NCBI GenBank assembly: GCA_025201345.1
Contig: JAIXMG010000009.1
Coordinates: 682,001-746,000, forward strand
DNA from: Thamnidium elegans
Lineage: Eukaryota > Mucoromycota > Mucoromycetes > Mucorales > Mucoraceae
Direction of reading: 5' to 3'
Length of the DNA stretch: 64,000 bases
Numbering within the stretch: the first letter of the stretch is position 1; each line of letters opens with the position of its first letter. Shown one piece after another: positions 45,839 through 59,050 of the stretch. The notes below the pieces were generated by a model. That model was not told the origin of the DNA, did no database searches, and saw only the letters and a list, made by a program, of their open reading frames with translations. The translations under genes were made by a program, and so were the position numbers.

Positions 45839-48308
45839 ACATATACAATCCATATGATTCGTGTTAAATCATATGTCAAAAAGCTCAAAATTGGCATGAT
45901 AATATAATGCAAAATCATTTTAAATAATGTAAGTAAATCCTTTTCCTTTTCGATGATCCACTTTTATTTTTATTTTGGGTATTAAGAATAAGGCGAGGGG
46001 AAATTGAATAGTTATATTGAAATGTCAACTTTTTTCGTCTTGTTCTGAAAGCGGCAAAATAAAGAAAGAGAAATGAAAAAAATCTGGCTTATCAAAGTTA
46101 GTTCGACTTTTACAACCGATGAAATCAATTTGGTTATTATTTAAAATTATGCGCAGATGTTTATAAAGTAAATATGCAATAAATATGAACGACTAGGGTA
46201 TATATCTTTTAAAGCAGTAATTATCCTTTACACTTGTTTGGGTTTATACACTGGTCGCAAACGTCAAGTCAACAACTTTCTTTCCTTTTGGTATTTTAAT
46301 TGACGGTGAGCGACACGTACAGCGCTTAATATTTTTTCTCCTAGTTTTTTTGTAAGTATTCATTCAAGATGTTAAATAAGCAGCCAAAAGTGTAATAATA
46401 TTTCCTGTAGAGCATTATGAAGATTACTTGGTGAACTTCTTTTTTTTTTTCATTCGAATAAGAAACGGGCAATTGCAAAAGATAACAAAAAAAGAGTGGG
46501 TGTGTCCTCTCTTCTGACGGCCATTAAAAATCTAGTTTAAGTAACTGCCATTTACAAAACAAGAATGAATCTGGATAGAATATATCATTAAATTGCAATT
46601 GATCTAGTATAGGTAACCTAAACTAGACTTTACATTTTTGTCTTTGGTTATGTGGGAAAGAGTAATTATAAGTTCTCCTGGGATTATTTTAAGAAGTCAA
46701 CGTTTGATAACTGAGCTCTCAAGCAGACTTAATATTTAAAGGGTTAGATTGACGGTAATACTTTATGCAACTTTTTAATGAATTATAAAAAAAAAATCGC
46801 AAACTAGTATATATAAGAAGTTATTAGGGTGTGTATTTATCGTTATAATCTCGGAATACACCAAAGCGTGTCATTCTAAGACGATATTAGTTCTTCTTTT
46901 TCTTTTGAAATGACAGAAACGGAAAAAAAAAGAAAAAAGAAAGGTTACTCCGTATACATTTTTCTATAACTGGATGTATCATAATTATAAAAAGGAACAC
47001 AAATTGAAGCTATAAAACCACGAATTAAAAAGTTTTTATGGGACACAAACCGAACTTGATATTGGGATAATCAAAACCCGCAAATTTAGAAAACCGCGGA
47101 TTATGTTAAGGGTTTATTACGACGAAAAAGAGCAAAAAAAATAACGGGAGCCGCTCATTAACATTTATGACAACAAATTTTGTTTTTAAAACTGGCTACT
47201 GAAAATTATATTCTGAATCATATAAATTATTGAAAACGATAAGTATAACTTTAATAGAAACGATAGAAAAATATCTCTCTTTTTATACAGAGAACTTTTT
47301 TTTTTTTTTTTTTTTGGTTTCCGAGAGCGGGACAGAAAGAAAATTCAAATGAGAATAAAAAGTATAAAATTAGGTTGTTACGTTTGTGTGTGGCGGTGAC
47401 ACTATTTAGTCATTCCCTGGACTAGATTAGCGTAAACTTTTCTGACTCTTGGCAAATATTCACCCTAGCCTATATTTGCTAATGAAACTTAAAAAAAGAA
47501 AAAGAAAGGGTAATTGCAATAAGGGAGAAAAAATTCGTGTAAGAAAAAAGGACGTTTTACTGTAAAAGCTGCTTTAAATTACATTATAAATTCATCCCAC
47601 GATTTCGCGTACGTAATAGAATCAAAGTAATGATTATTATTATAATTATTTTCGATGGTGTAATGACCAAAGAGAAGCAGAGGAAAGATCCAGTGTCTTG
47701 GCTTAATACATTAAAGTTACACGGCGGATCGGCAGAAGAAGATTAAACATATTGAAAGATTCTTTTTGTGTCACTCAGTATTATATCAACCACTTCTTGG
47801 CAAAACTAAAAATGATGGATTGTACCCATATATATAAAACCTAGATCCCATGTTTCTTTATTTGTCAGTGCGGATATTCCTTTTTGTTTTTAATACTTAA
47901 TATAGTATCTCTCTACCCGCATTTAAACCGGCCACAGTAGTATACTTACCATTACTAGAATTCCCCTTGTGGCAGAAGGAAATAGGCAAAAAGGGATTAC
48001 ATTTTTATTTTTTGCCCTACCACCAGCCCACTTTTTTCTCTTTTTGCGCCTGTATCAGTGTTACCCAGACGTTTTTTTTTTTAAAAAAAAAAAATCGAAA
48101 AATAAATAAATATCAACATGAAAGAAATAATAATACAATTGCAGTAAAATTTTTCATATTTTATTTTGGCTTATATAATTAGGGAATTGAGTAGTGATGG
48201 AAGCATAAAGGGGCATGTGAACTAATAGTTATTTACATTATATGAGATATAGATTTGTCATTTTTTCGAATAAGTTTGATGCTGAGCAAGAAAATAAGCT
48301 TTTTTTTT
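45446..48308. other. Large intergenic region between the bZIP and SWIRM genes
   Basis: About 2.9 kb with no supportable gene on either strand. It should include the long bZIP promoter. An uninterrupted A run of about 34 nt lies near 45803-45836, and T-run/A-run junction sequence near 48071-48093. Confidence 0.55.
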
Positions 48309-49376
48309 TTATTGAGGCCAGTTTGAACCCAGCCATCCTAATTTGCCAAATGCATTCCAAAGAACACTAGTTTTATTCACATCGATACAACATACCTTTT
48401 GAGCTTCAGATTTACGAAACAGAGCGTTTGTTTCGTAAGCGTCTTTAGCCGCTAGTACAAGAGCCCATTTGCATTTTAGGTATTGCTCTGGAGTTAATCG
48501 AAGAGTAGCAGCGATTGTAACTTCCCCAGCATGTAGTTTATCAAAGTATGGCATATTACGGATTTTAAGTGGAGATCCTAGAAAAAAAAAGCATGTTAGT
48601 ATTTCTATTACAAAAATAACGATAATCGAAATCTTACCTTTCCAAGAGATACGAACAGTTGGCTTTCTATTAAACACTTCAAGACTAGGAATCCATTCTT
48701 CTTTATTTAAAAAGATTGTAGCTTGATCGCAATCAGCACTTAAATTATCATAGACTGATGCTGCTTCGGTTCTGGCCTTCTTCATCAATTGATCTTCTTC
48801 TTCTCCTTCTTGACCGGAAATATGGATATTACTATCAATTTGGTTTGGTGCGACCGGTAAAGTCTGAGGTAATATAGCAAGGTTAATAGGCATAGATAGT
48901 GCGTCATCTTCTTTGCACGTTGTATTGTGATCGTTTGTTACGGTTGCTAACAAGCTTTTGTTTTCAGTTGCTTCTTCATTGTCATTACTTATATATTTTC
49001 TCTTCTTTGTGGGTGGACTAGGTGTCTTGGATGATTCAATGATAAATGTAGGCATGAAAAATGTTCCTTTGGTTGTTAATGGAAGTGCTCGCAATGGCTT
49101 TATTTTAATTCTGTGAGCTGGTATTGATGTATCTCTAACTTTAATCTTGGGTTTTATCTGCAAAGCGTTGGCCATGGTCGGAGAGTAGCATGAAGAAGAC
49201 GACGATGTAGGCGAGGATCCTTCTGTAGATACCGAACCCCAACAATCTTCTTCTGGTAATCCAATGGTTTGAAATGTTGATTCTAAGTACAACTTTGGAG
49301 TTACAGGTGGGGATATAAACTCTGTTTTATTGTTATATTGGTGTTGGTGCTGGTATTTGGGGTTTACAAAAGGCAT
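48309..49376 (-). CDS. SWIRM-domain protein (Fun19-like, putative chromatin-associated)
   Basis: Two exons (49376-48638 and 48577-48309) give 335 residues. The N-terminal 230 residues are low-complexity, Ser/Pro/Thr-rich, with a basic stretch (PSPPTKKRKY) that could be a nuclear signal. The C-terminal 85 residues are a SWIRM domain: IAATLRLTPEQYLKCKWALV, then AYETNALFRKSEAQKVCCID and NKTSVLWNAFGKLGWL. SWIRM domains bind DNA or histone tails in chromatin complexes; in yeast the short Fun19/Ygr-type proteins share this layout. The 60-nt intron (48578-48637) has a perfect TACTAAC branch site and is a multiple of three without a stop, so the unspliced reading would remain open. Confidence 0.85.
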   Translation of the reverse strand: MPFVNPKYQHQHQYNNKTEFISPPVTPKLYLESTFQTIGLPEEDCWGSVSTEGSSPTSSSSSCYSPTMANALQIKPKIKVRDTSIPAHRIKIKPLRALPLTTKGTFFMPTFIIESSKTPSPPTKKRKYISNDNEEATENKSLLATVTNDHNTTCKEDDALSMPINLAILPQTLPVAPNQIDSNIHISGQEGEEEDQLMKKARTEAASVYDNLSADCDQATIFLNKEEWIPSLEVFNRKPTVRISWKGKISIIVIFVIEILTCFFFLGSPLKIRNMPYFDKLHAGEVTIAATLRLTPEQYLKCKWALVLAAKDAYETNALFRKSEAQKVCCIDVNKTSVLWNAFGKLGWLGSNWPQ

Positions 49377-49472
49377 TGTATAAAATAAAATTGAAAAGAA
49401 AATAAAAAATAAAAAGATAAAAGAAGAAAAAGGATTACCAGTTATTCTTTTTTTCTACTTTATATATTTATA

Positions 49473-49508
<36 letters not shown>

Positions 49509-50251
49509 GAGTGACGTTTGAAAAGTATATCTGTTCTAGAACTATGGGATGGATTGACTAGAAAACTTTTGTTTTTAATCTATCAATTGTATATATTAAA
49601 TTACAACAAAATTAGTCTACGGTTTTAATTTTAAACTTGTTTATTACCTTCTTACACAATCCTCTTTCTCTCTTTTTTTTTTTTTTTTTTTTTTTTGTTA
49701 TGAAACAAATCTTCCTTCTTACCGAAGGTACACCTTTTTAAAAATCATCTCGTTTACCCCAAAAGTAATGTTTATTTCAATGTCAGATCTACTGAACCAA
49801 GATTCACGTCAAAGAAGGAGAGGAAACGTGTTTATATATATATACATATATAAAAGTATTAGGTTTTTGACTTGCATGTAAACTTTATGAAACAATTTGA
49901 ATCGACCGGGATTTTTTTGTGTTGTTGTTGGTGCAATCAGAAGCACCGAAATGTTTTTTATTGCCAAGTTTTCGCTCAAGTTAAAAATAACTAGACTATT
50001 TCTATTAATGGTAGCTTGTAACATTTTTGTTTTTATTACATTATTATTATGATATTATATGTTGTATATAGTATATATTTCACAAAAAAAAAACAAAGGG
50101 GGAAGATGGTCCAGCCATCAATTGCGAGAAAAGGTTTATGTGAATTAAAGGGGTGTGTGTGTGTGGGGGGGGGGATATAATGAATGCCAATTAGTTTTCT
50201 TTTCTTTTTTTTTAAAAAAAAAGAAAAATAGTTGATATACAGATGATTGTA
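49377..50251. other. Intergenic region between the SWIRM and Bem2-like genes
   Basis: No gene seen. Contains an A tract of about 31 nt near 49474-49504, a T tract near 49673-49696 and a GT/G run near 50154-50173. It holds the SWIRM promoter and the 3' end of the Bem2-like gene. Confidence 0.5.
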
Positions 50252-53200
50252 TTATACTTGCTCTTCTTGATCGTCTTGCTCTTCTTGTCGAGGCTCATGT
50301 TCGTCATCATCTTCTTTAAATGTTTCTACTTCTTCGCTTTCTATATCAAAAATATAATGATAGTTTAAAATTAGATATTTAACGATATTTTGATGATGCC
50401 CTAGGTTTGACATGGTAGTCGCAAATGATGCAGGTCCTGGTATTGGTTGCAATAAAGTAGGACCAAACACAATAGCTAGATTAGTAGCGTACATATGATT
50501 AGTTGCTTCGAAATCGGTTACGCTACGAATATACGTTAATTTTTTTATTTGTATTTTTTTTTTTTTAAAACTAATAACTTACATAACAAAGTGTTCAATA
50601 ATCTTCTTTAATAGAACATAATTAGAATGAGGTAATTTTTTAATTACTTTTTTTATAAGGTACACCCTTTCGTCATGGTCCTCAGATGCTATTTTTAAAA
50701 TAAAGGGTTAAAACAATTTATAGAAATAAGGCGTGTTAAATTTCCTTTTACCTGACGCATTAATAAAATCGTCGTAGTAAGTATACGTTAATAAAGGTTC
50801 TGGAAGTTCTCTCAAGAATTGTTTAAAAGCATCTGCGACTACATTGATGTCAGCCCAAGCGGGGTTACTTAAATCTACTTTGGAAACGTTCTTATTGAAT
50901 TCTGCTTTCAATGCACTGACAACAGATCCTGTACCAGCAACGCGATAGATACCCACTTCTTCCAGTCCTCGAAGTTCAATCTCTCGAATACATTTATCAA
51001 CAACTTCTGGTATTTTGCCGTCGCGCATAAGACAGTCCAGTGGTACACCATAAACAGCCGTACTGGAAGCAGATTGATTTCGGTTGGAAGTATCAACTAA
51101 AGCAGTAGAACGGTGTGGTCCACTACCTTCATAGTCTAAACTTTCCGCCGCCAATACACTTTGACGCTTGGCAGCTCCTTCACGGGCAGAGTTATTGACA
51201 TGAAGCATCCAATCTTGCATATCTTCTCTACTCATCGCTTGAAACAAGTACTGACCACCTTCTTCCGTAACAATACGAAACACAAAATCTCGTTTAGTAT
51301 ATGTGCTTGCTACCGATGTAGTAGAATGAATTAAATTAATTACAGTTGAGGCCTTTGTAGCCGATAAATGGCTTTGATTTAAATTTGGAGGGTCGTTATT
51401 TATAGGCGACGTACTTAGTGACTGAGGTCTCAAGTTGCGTAGAAATGAATTGATACGAGGTATCATACTATGACCTTGTTGTGATGTTTGTTGCAGAGAT
51501 GTCTTGTGGTTCCCTGATTTTCGGTCTTGTTTTTCAATCAATCGCGCTTGTTCCAACTGTTTCTTTTGAAGTTTATGTTGCAGCGATAGCCATTCCTTGT
51601 CAATACGATCTCGTTCTTTGAAATCGCGTTTTAGTTTTTCCATTTGTTCAGTGACTAGTTTGTTAAAGACAGTGGACCGAGACGCATGTGATTTACTAGA
51701 GGGTCCACGAAGTACAAGGCTAGCGGAAGAAGAACCAGATGACATCTTTTTGTTTTCACGAAGTGCAAGGTCCTTCAGTCCCTTCCAATTATCTTTTGAA
51801 AACGTAGGAGAGATAACAAACGACATGTTTATTCCTTTCGATTCAATCTGTTGTTCGTCCAAGTCAACTTGCACATTCATAATCAGTTGTAAAAATTGAT
51901 AGACGCAGCGTCTCTTATCAAAATTAATCAGATTATCTTTTTTATCAAATGTATCAGGTATATGGAAACATAATTCCATAATACGTTCGAATATCCAACC
52001 TAAACTAGGAACCACTAGTTGATGATTATTTGATACGGTGGAGGAAGAAATAGACGACGAAGAATAAGTAGATGACAATGTACGTGAGGTATTGGAAGAA
52101 ACCATGGGTTGAATTTTTTGAATTTGGTTTAATAAATTCTCTAGTGTATCCAGATTAGCATGTCCATGTTGCATAGCCACGTCGTTCCAAGCCTTGGTAA
52201 AGATACGTACTTCGGGACTAACTAAAGCACTAGCCACAGCATATTCTACAAACCCCGGTACTCTACTTATGGCTGAATGCTTGGCACTACCACCATTTAT
52301 TGTTGCCTCCTTCAGTTCAGGGAACAGGGTCATTTTTTCACTTGCTATTTTACTTAGCGTTACAATCTGCAAGAACTTTTCGATACGTAATACACGTGTC
52401 TTGGAATCAATTTCCATAGCAGCAATTTCATGAATTACCCAACTACGGATAATAAAATGCATGCAATACAGATATTGGATCGAACCCGGAAAGGCTAACA
52501 GCAGGTCGTCATCTGAAAAAGCTGAAGGAGACACAACTGATCTTCTTGCACCTTCTATAGCAGTAAATATATCAGAGATAATGACATCTTCAGCCATAAC
52601 ATGATAACTAGGTAAATGAGAAGAAGGAGCGTCTAAAACGGGAGCTAAAGCACTAGACATACGAGACGTTCTAGATGGTTTTCGTGCAGGAAGCCAGGCG
52701 TACAAATCACTCGATTGGGCTTCAAATACATCAAAAGTTTGAATCCAGTCTTGCATGGTAACAGCCCCGAACAATTGACGCACAGCTCTATCTACTTGTT
52801 CCAAAAGCGCTTCCGGAGCGAAATGATCCACTAAACTCTTGGCATCTGTATCACACTGTCTGGTAGAGATAGACAAGGGAACCAATTTATTTGTAGCCAA
52901 TTGAAGTGTTGTATGATAGCGTTGTGTATCACTGGTCAATTGTTTATACAGTTCTTCAGCCCCTCGTGTGCTTTCAGGGTCGTATTGAATCGCCTTCATA
53001 TCATAGCAAGGAGAAAGATGTTTACGTATAAATTGCGTTCGAAGGTCAATAATTCTTTGTTCAATGGTATATGACATGGTCAATGCTTCCATATATGTAC
53101 TTTGGTCTTGATTTATTAATGGAACACGCCACTCTTCTAAAGCCTCTTTGGCGTTAGTTAAAAATATGCCAATATAACGTGTAATTTCAATCTCGTCAAT

Positions 53201-56200
53201 GAAGTCGTAAGGATGCTCCTCTAACCAATACATAAACAAATTAAGTACTCGTAGCTGAATATCTGCTACCTTTTTCCAGTCATATAAATCGATATCGGAG
53301 ACTGATTTTTCCATTATCTCGGGAGTAAAATACGATTCCAATAAAATTAATGAATTCTTCCTCTTTTTCTTTGTATTTAATTTACTCTTTTGCTTGGCAT
53401 CCATAAATTTCTTACGAAGCATGTCAAGCAATTGTGTGGCGGAACAAAAGATACGGTAGGTAGTGAAAAACACATTGATATATTCTTCTTCATCCATTGC
53501 AATCTTATTTGGTTGTACTTGGTGTTGAGGTCCTTCGGCTAACGACATCATTTGCCATTGGTCCTTTAATGCTTCCTCGTGTGGTAAAACTCCACGCACA
53601 AGTGAATCTACTAATTGCTCTAAATATCCCGCTTTAACCGTAACAAGTAATGCATCGCCACTTTCATCTATATTTGTAACTTGTTAACATAAAAGGGACT
53701 TTTAATAAAAATTATATACTTTTTTTTCTTTTTTTACCTTTTGATAAATCAAGCGATTGAAATGATCCTGCTCTTTTCAATGGAGTAGTAGTAGTAGTAG
53801 CATCATCTTCTTTTTTAAGAATTGCAGATGCTTTAAATACAAGTTCTCCTTGTTGAACACTTAGTACAATTTCACCATTATGGCCATACTGAGCTATACG
53901 ATTTCTTCTGTGCGCTTCAATCAAAGCCTTTGTAGAGTATGTACGATGATGTCTATTTGAAATCAAGGACCCTAACCAAGTTCTACTATTCTCAGACTCC
54001 AGAAGATCAAGTTTACTGCTAGACGATGGATTTGGGTTACCGCTACCGGGAGGGAAACTATAAGTACGACGACGAAATGCCTTTCGGTTTGCTCCTTTTG
54101 AGGGTGAAACAATATCATGACTTGAAGTAGTGTTGTTGTTAAAACTAGAGCTGGTAGAATTGGAAGAAGAAGGTCCTGTTATGGGTGTATTGGCTTGTTG
54201 CTTTTTTGATCCGTCTTCTAGAAAGGATCGAATGGAGCGAAGACTGTTATTGCCTGTCATTTTGTTTGGTTGTGTCTTTTTGTGAGAGGATGAAATTGAA
54301 ATAACAGACGTAGAAGCGGCTGAAGTTAAGCTTGCTGCACCTGTAGTTGTAGGTGATGAAGATGTCAATGTTGTTGGTGTATTAGCTACATAAATATATA
54401 ATATTAGTTTCTTTCTTTTTTTTTTTTTTTTTTTTTTTTTGTATATATAATATATAGAACTTACTATTATCTACATCCAACAATGAACAATTATCAAGAA
54501 TACTAGGAAATACCAAGGACGAAGTAGAAGGCGGGGCAACATCGGTATAAGTAGATTGGCCAGTAGAACGACGATTGAATTTACGACTAGTTAAACTTTG
54601 ACCAAATATTCTAGGCTCACAGGACAAAGAACATTCTTGAAGGTACTTGTAATCGTGAGGTACAGACATAAGATCAGTAATTGAGTGTTCAAAGAAAGAT
54701 TGTAATGGTCCAACCACAGTGAGAGAGTCTAATTGATTGTTATGAAAGTCAACTCGATGCAATTTCCAGTTATCCAAACTGGAAGTTATTGTGTTATAAA
54801 TACGTTGACAATCTTCAAAATCAAGTGTTTCCGAACAAGTTTTTTTAACATATCTTCTTAAACGGTCAACTGATTGACGTATGGTACCAAAGAAGGGTAA
54901 CTTTGGGTAAGGGGTTGGTTCGATATCAGAAAAATTTGCATCTTGAAATTCAAGCACTTTTGAATAATTTCCATTTACATCTTCAGCTTTTAAATCTTGA
55001 GTGAATAAACCGTAATCAGATAATACACGAACCCAATCCGTTTGAACAAGGTGAACTAAATGACGATCAACGTCTTTCCAGGTTTCTCTTAATCGAACGA
55101 TACCAACAGAACATATACCTACAGCAATAGCAGACCAACCCATCATATCACCAAATTCTAATAAATGAATACCAATATGAATCCAATGTTCTAATAACCT
55201 TGAACGAACGACAATTGCATCATTTTGTTCTTGTTGTTGTGTGTCGATTAATAATTGATTTCTAATAAGTTTTGTTAAAAAATGAGGCGATACAGTAGTA
55301 AATAACAACGAATTCAACATTTGAGCAGATAATTGAGGTCTAGGTAAATAAGATAAGGGATTTAATAAGTCGTTTTCATACTGTATTAACTTTGAGTGAT
55401 GAAATAAGTAAATTTGTTGAGCAAAGCTTTTTGGATCAATTAATAAGAATAAAGAAGGGGTAAGACCAGTGATAAGTAAGTTTGATAAGTTAATTGAATT
55501 TCTACGTTTTCCTTCAGTAGTATACGCAGTAATATTCTCTACTTGATTATCCAAACCACTTTCCTCTTCTTTTAACGAATATAATTCAGCACAAGCCATT
55601 AAACTATTGGTATTTAATTCACAATTCTTGTTTCCATTTTCATTTAGAGTTTTGAGAACCAGCTCTTTTAGTTGTTTTGCTTTTTTCTTGTTTATAATTT
55701 CTTTACCGTCTAGAATGGACATAATACCTGATGCAACATCACCCATAATATCTATTGAAAAGTCGTTACACCAAACTGTAAATATTTGAAATAAGCGATC
55801 TTGTATAGTATGATCTTGAGTCAATTTTAAATTCAATTGATTTAATAACTTTGAACCAGTTATAAAAGTTGTATAGGTAGTTAAAAAAGTATTCAGGAAA
55901 TGAATATCGTTATTGGAAAGTAATTCATCAATTATGGTATCGGACCGATCATCCCGAACTTGTGTAGCGTCGTACATCCTGCTACTATCAATTGAAAGAC
56001 TACCTTCAGACCTACTGGTTGAAATAGAGTTGTAACTTGCAAAGGTATTTAACCATAATTGACCTATTTCTAATGACTGCGTGGAATAAGTACCTAAAGT
56101 TGATTGTTGATTGACAAAGGTAATACTAAACAGGAGTAATCCGTCAGAATTTAAATTTTTAACTTGTTCAACTTGTAGTAATGACAAGGAATTTCTTGAT

Positions 56201-57138
56201 TCTATTTTCCATAAATCATCTGCTTTTACACAAATATACAAGTATCCATCATTTGTTAATACTAAATACACTTGCTTATTAGATTGTGTCGTATCTGTAA
56301 ATATAGCTCCTTGTGATATAATATTTTGTGCAAAAAATACACCTTGTTCTTCTACATCAAATTCACTTTTAACCAAATTTAAATTACTAGTTGTAGTTGT
56401 ATTAGTACTTGAGATACTAGTACTGGATAATGAAAAAGGTATAACTTGTTGTTGCTGTTGTTGATGTTGTTGATGTTGTAAAGGGAATAATGATCGAAGT
56501 GGAGACTCTGTGGTTAACTTGTAAAGATATAATTTATGTCCTCTTAACATGACTCTGTATAATTTCCATCCACGATCCAATTTAGTTTGTTTATGAAAAG
56601 GTTTAAAATCTGTCTTTTTAAATAAATAACCTTCTTTGATAACGATAAAACTAGTTCGCTTCTCTGTATTGGATACTTTATTTGGCATAGTAACTGAATT
56701 TCTACGACGTCTACCTGCAACCAACGCGTCAAACTTGGCTACCGTATCAATATCTGCTTGTTGCATTAACGACTCCATTCCCATCATTGACATTGGTCTA
56801 GCATTTCTCGTCATGACTCTTGGTGTTACATGTGCAAATTCCGAAATCGTTTGTTCTTCAAAGGACTTTGATAATTGTTTATCTGTCGAATTTGTTGTAT
56901 TGCTACTATTGCTATCAATAGCCCAGGCTTTGGTGGTGGTGGAACGAGTAGAAGAAGTGGAGGGTCTAGGACTACTGGTACTGGATTTTTCGCTATCTAG
57001 CGATTGCGGTTGTTGTTGTCCAAGAAAAAATCGATTCTTTAAGAAAGAGAAGGCATTAGAACGATGTGGAGGTAATGCTAAATCCTCTTCAGAAGAGCGT
57101 GGAGTAGCTGGTGAACCTTTGGATTTTTTAGACTTCAT
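50252..57138 (-). CDS. Bem2-like Rho GTPase-activating protein with PH and RasGEF-like domains, 2,208 residues
   Basis: Five exons (57138-54465, 54385-53738, 53679-50752, 50688-50583, 50522-50252) join in one frame. Near residues 165-375 is a split PH domain (EGYLFKKTDFKPF, then QVYLVLTNDGYLYICVK). A RasGEF-N-like segment (LNTFLTTYTTFITGSKLLNQ) and a RasGEF-like domain (ARIVVRSRLLEHWIHIG-type helix, DMMGWSAIAVGICSVGIVRL) follow. A Ser/Asn-rich linker (about 870-1110) leads to a second RasGEF-like half (EYINVFFTTYRIFCSATQLL), then a partial PH, then the C-terminal RhoGAP domain. The arginine finger is in EEVGIYRVAGTGSVV, and FLRELPEPLLTYTYYDDFI and YATNLAIVFGPTLLQP are conserved. Order and length match yeast Bem2, which regulates Rho/Cdc42 in polarity. 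Both RasGEF-like parts look divergent and may be non-catalytic. The last residues are acidic. Confidence 0.93.
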
Positions 57139-57419
57139 CGCCTAAATGACGGCGATATTTATGCTTGTAAAAAAAGGAAAGAAAAAAAAAAGGAAAAAGA
57201 GAAAAAAAGAAGAAAATTATTATTTTTAGAGCCAAAAGTTTCAGTTGAGAAAACTCCCCTATATATTCCCTCCTTTTTTTATTTATTTATTTATAATATA
57301 GTGAATGTGCGTGCGTGTGTTTTTTTTAAAAAAGAAAAAAAAAAGTGTGTTTGTATTTGTGCGAGTGTAAGGGTGTCTGTGTGAGTGTGTCTGTGTTTGT
57401 ATGCTGATTTATCTAGATC

Positions 57420-58833
57420 TTACTCTGCATGATTAAAGAGATAACTTACACTTTCACCATTATGCTGCAAATAAAAAAATAAAAAGTCAGTTTAGATTTA
57501 ATGCAGGAGAGGGAATAGATATATAACTTACAGTTCTTCTTATTGCTTCTGCGAGTGTATTAGAAATATCAATAACAATCAATTTAGAGCATTGATCACT
57601 CTTTTCTTTGGGAATAGGGAAGGTATTGGTAACAACCAACTACACAAAAAAAAAAAAAAAAAAAAAAATGTATTAGCGATTTTACTTTTTTTTTAAAAAA
57701 AAAAAAAGAATATTCATAAACAAAACAAAAAAAGAAGGGATTATTAAAGGAGCATTTTAATATTACCTTGTATACGCTATCACAAGCTTGAATCTTTTTA
57801 ATAGCATCACCACTTAATACACCATGAGTGGCAATAATATAAACTTTATCGGCACCACACTTCTTGACCAAATGATCTGCTGCATCCACAAAGGTACCAA
57901 CATTATCAATAATATCATCCTACAAAAAAAAACATACATTTAAATTTAAAACATGTCAAAATTTCCAACAATTATAAATCTACTTACAGTCAAGAAAGCA
58001 ACCTTACCCTTGACATCACCAACCAAGGTAATTGTACTTTCGCCATCTTTATCAGCAACAACAGTGACAGCAGCGTTCAAAACGTCACCATTGATACCAG
58101 TTTCATTCAAGGAAGAAATGGAAGCAGTTAAAGAAGCAGCAGCTTCTTTAGCAGCGGCCTCTTCATCGTAGACACGAACAGTGGAATCGCCTTCGCCAGA
58201 TTTGGGCATACCACTGTAAGGTCTATTTTGACCTTGAGGCCCCATACGAGAACGATCCTTATGGATCAAAGCAAAATCAAGACGAAGAGCGTCAGCTAAA
58301 GAAGTAACTCTCTTGGCTCCACCTGCATTCTTGGAAACAACAACACCGTTTTGCCAGTTGGGAACTGTTTGTGTAATCCAACGTGCAATTACTGGTTCAG
58401 CATACAAGTTATCAACGGGACGTTGGAAGAAACCTTGCATTTGTGAAGCATGAAGATCCATAGTCTAGGCAACAAAAGTTAATATTATGTCAAATTTTTT
58501 GTAGGAAGGACAGTTTATTACTTACAATAATATGATCAACACCGGCAACAGCCAACATGTTGGCAACGACTACATGAAGAAAAAAATATTTAAGTATCTA
58601 GCGCGTAATATATTGTATATATACTCGGTTCTTACGCTTGGCAGTAATACTGGTTCTACCCTTACGCTTACTTTGCTTACAGTAAGGGAAATAAGGAAGA
58701 ACGGCAGTAATTCTTTTACCAGAACCGATACGAGCAGCTTGGATCATAATACAAAGTTCAATAATATTATCGTTCATGTTATTTGAACCAGACTGAATAA
58801 TAAAAACATCCTCGTTACGAACGGAAACACCTT

Positions 58834-58865
<32 letters not shown>

Positions 58866-59050
58866 GAAAGAGGTTTAGGAGGGGACTTGACAAGTTCAAA
58901 TATAAAATAAAACTTACGAATTTCTACGTTGGTTTCCTTGTTACTAAACTTCTTCAAAGTACATTCAGAAAGAGGAGTACCGAGACGCTTAGTTACAAGA
59001 GCTGCAAGCTCAGGGTGGGAAGAACCAGCTAAAATCTTAGTGTTACGCAT
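57420..59050 (-). CDS. Ribose-phosphate pyrophosphokinase (PRPP synthetase)
   Basis: Seven exons: 59050-58918, 58830-58636, 58569-58526, 58464-57988, 57919-57767, 57639-57532 and 57464-57420, giving 384 residues. The N-terminal domain begins [20 protein letters not shown]. The catalytic flexible loop is [20 protein letters not shown], and the PRPP-binding loop is [10 protein letters not shown]. The enzyme makes 5-phosphoribosyl-1-pyrophosphate from ribose-5-P and ATP for nucleotide, His and Trp synthesis. Between about residues 205 and 275 there is an Ala-rich insertion ([20 protein letters not shown]) absent from bacterial enzymes; comparable insertions are known in fungal Prs paralogues, some of which are regulatory. 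The canonical loop residues are present here, so activity is plausible. The third exon is 44 nt. The start is the first ATG before the conserved motif. Confidence 0.96.
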
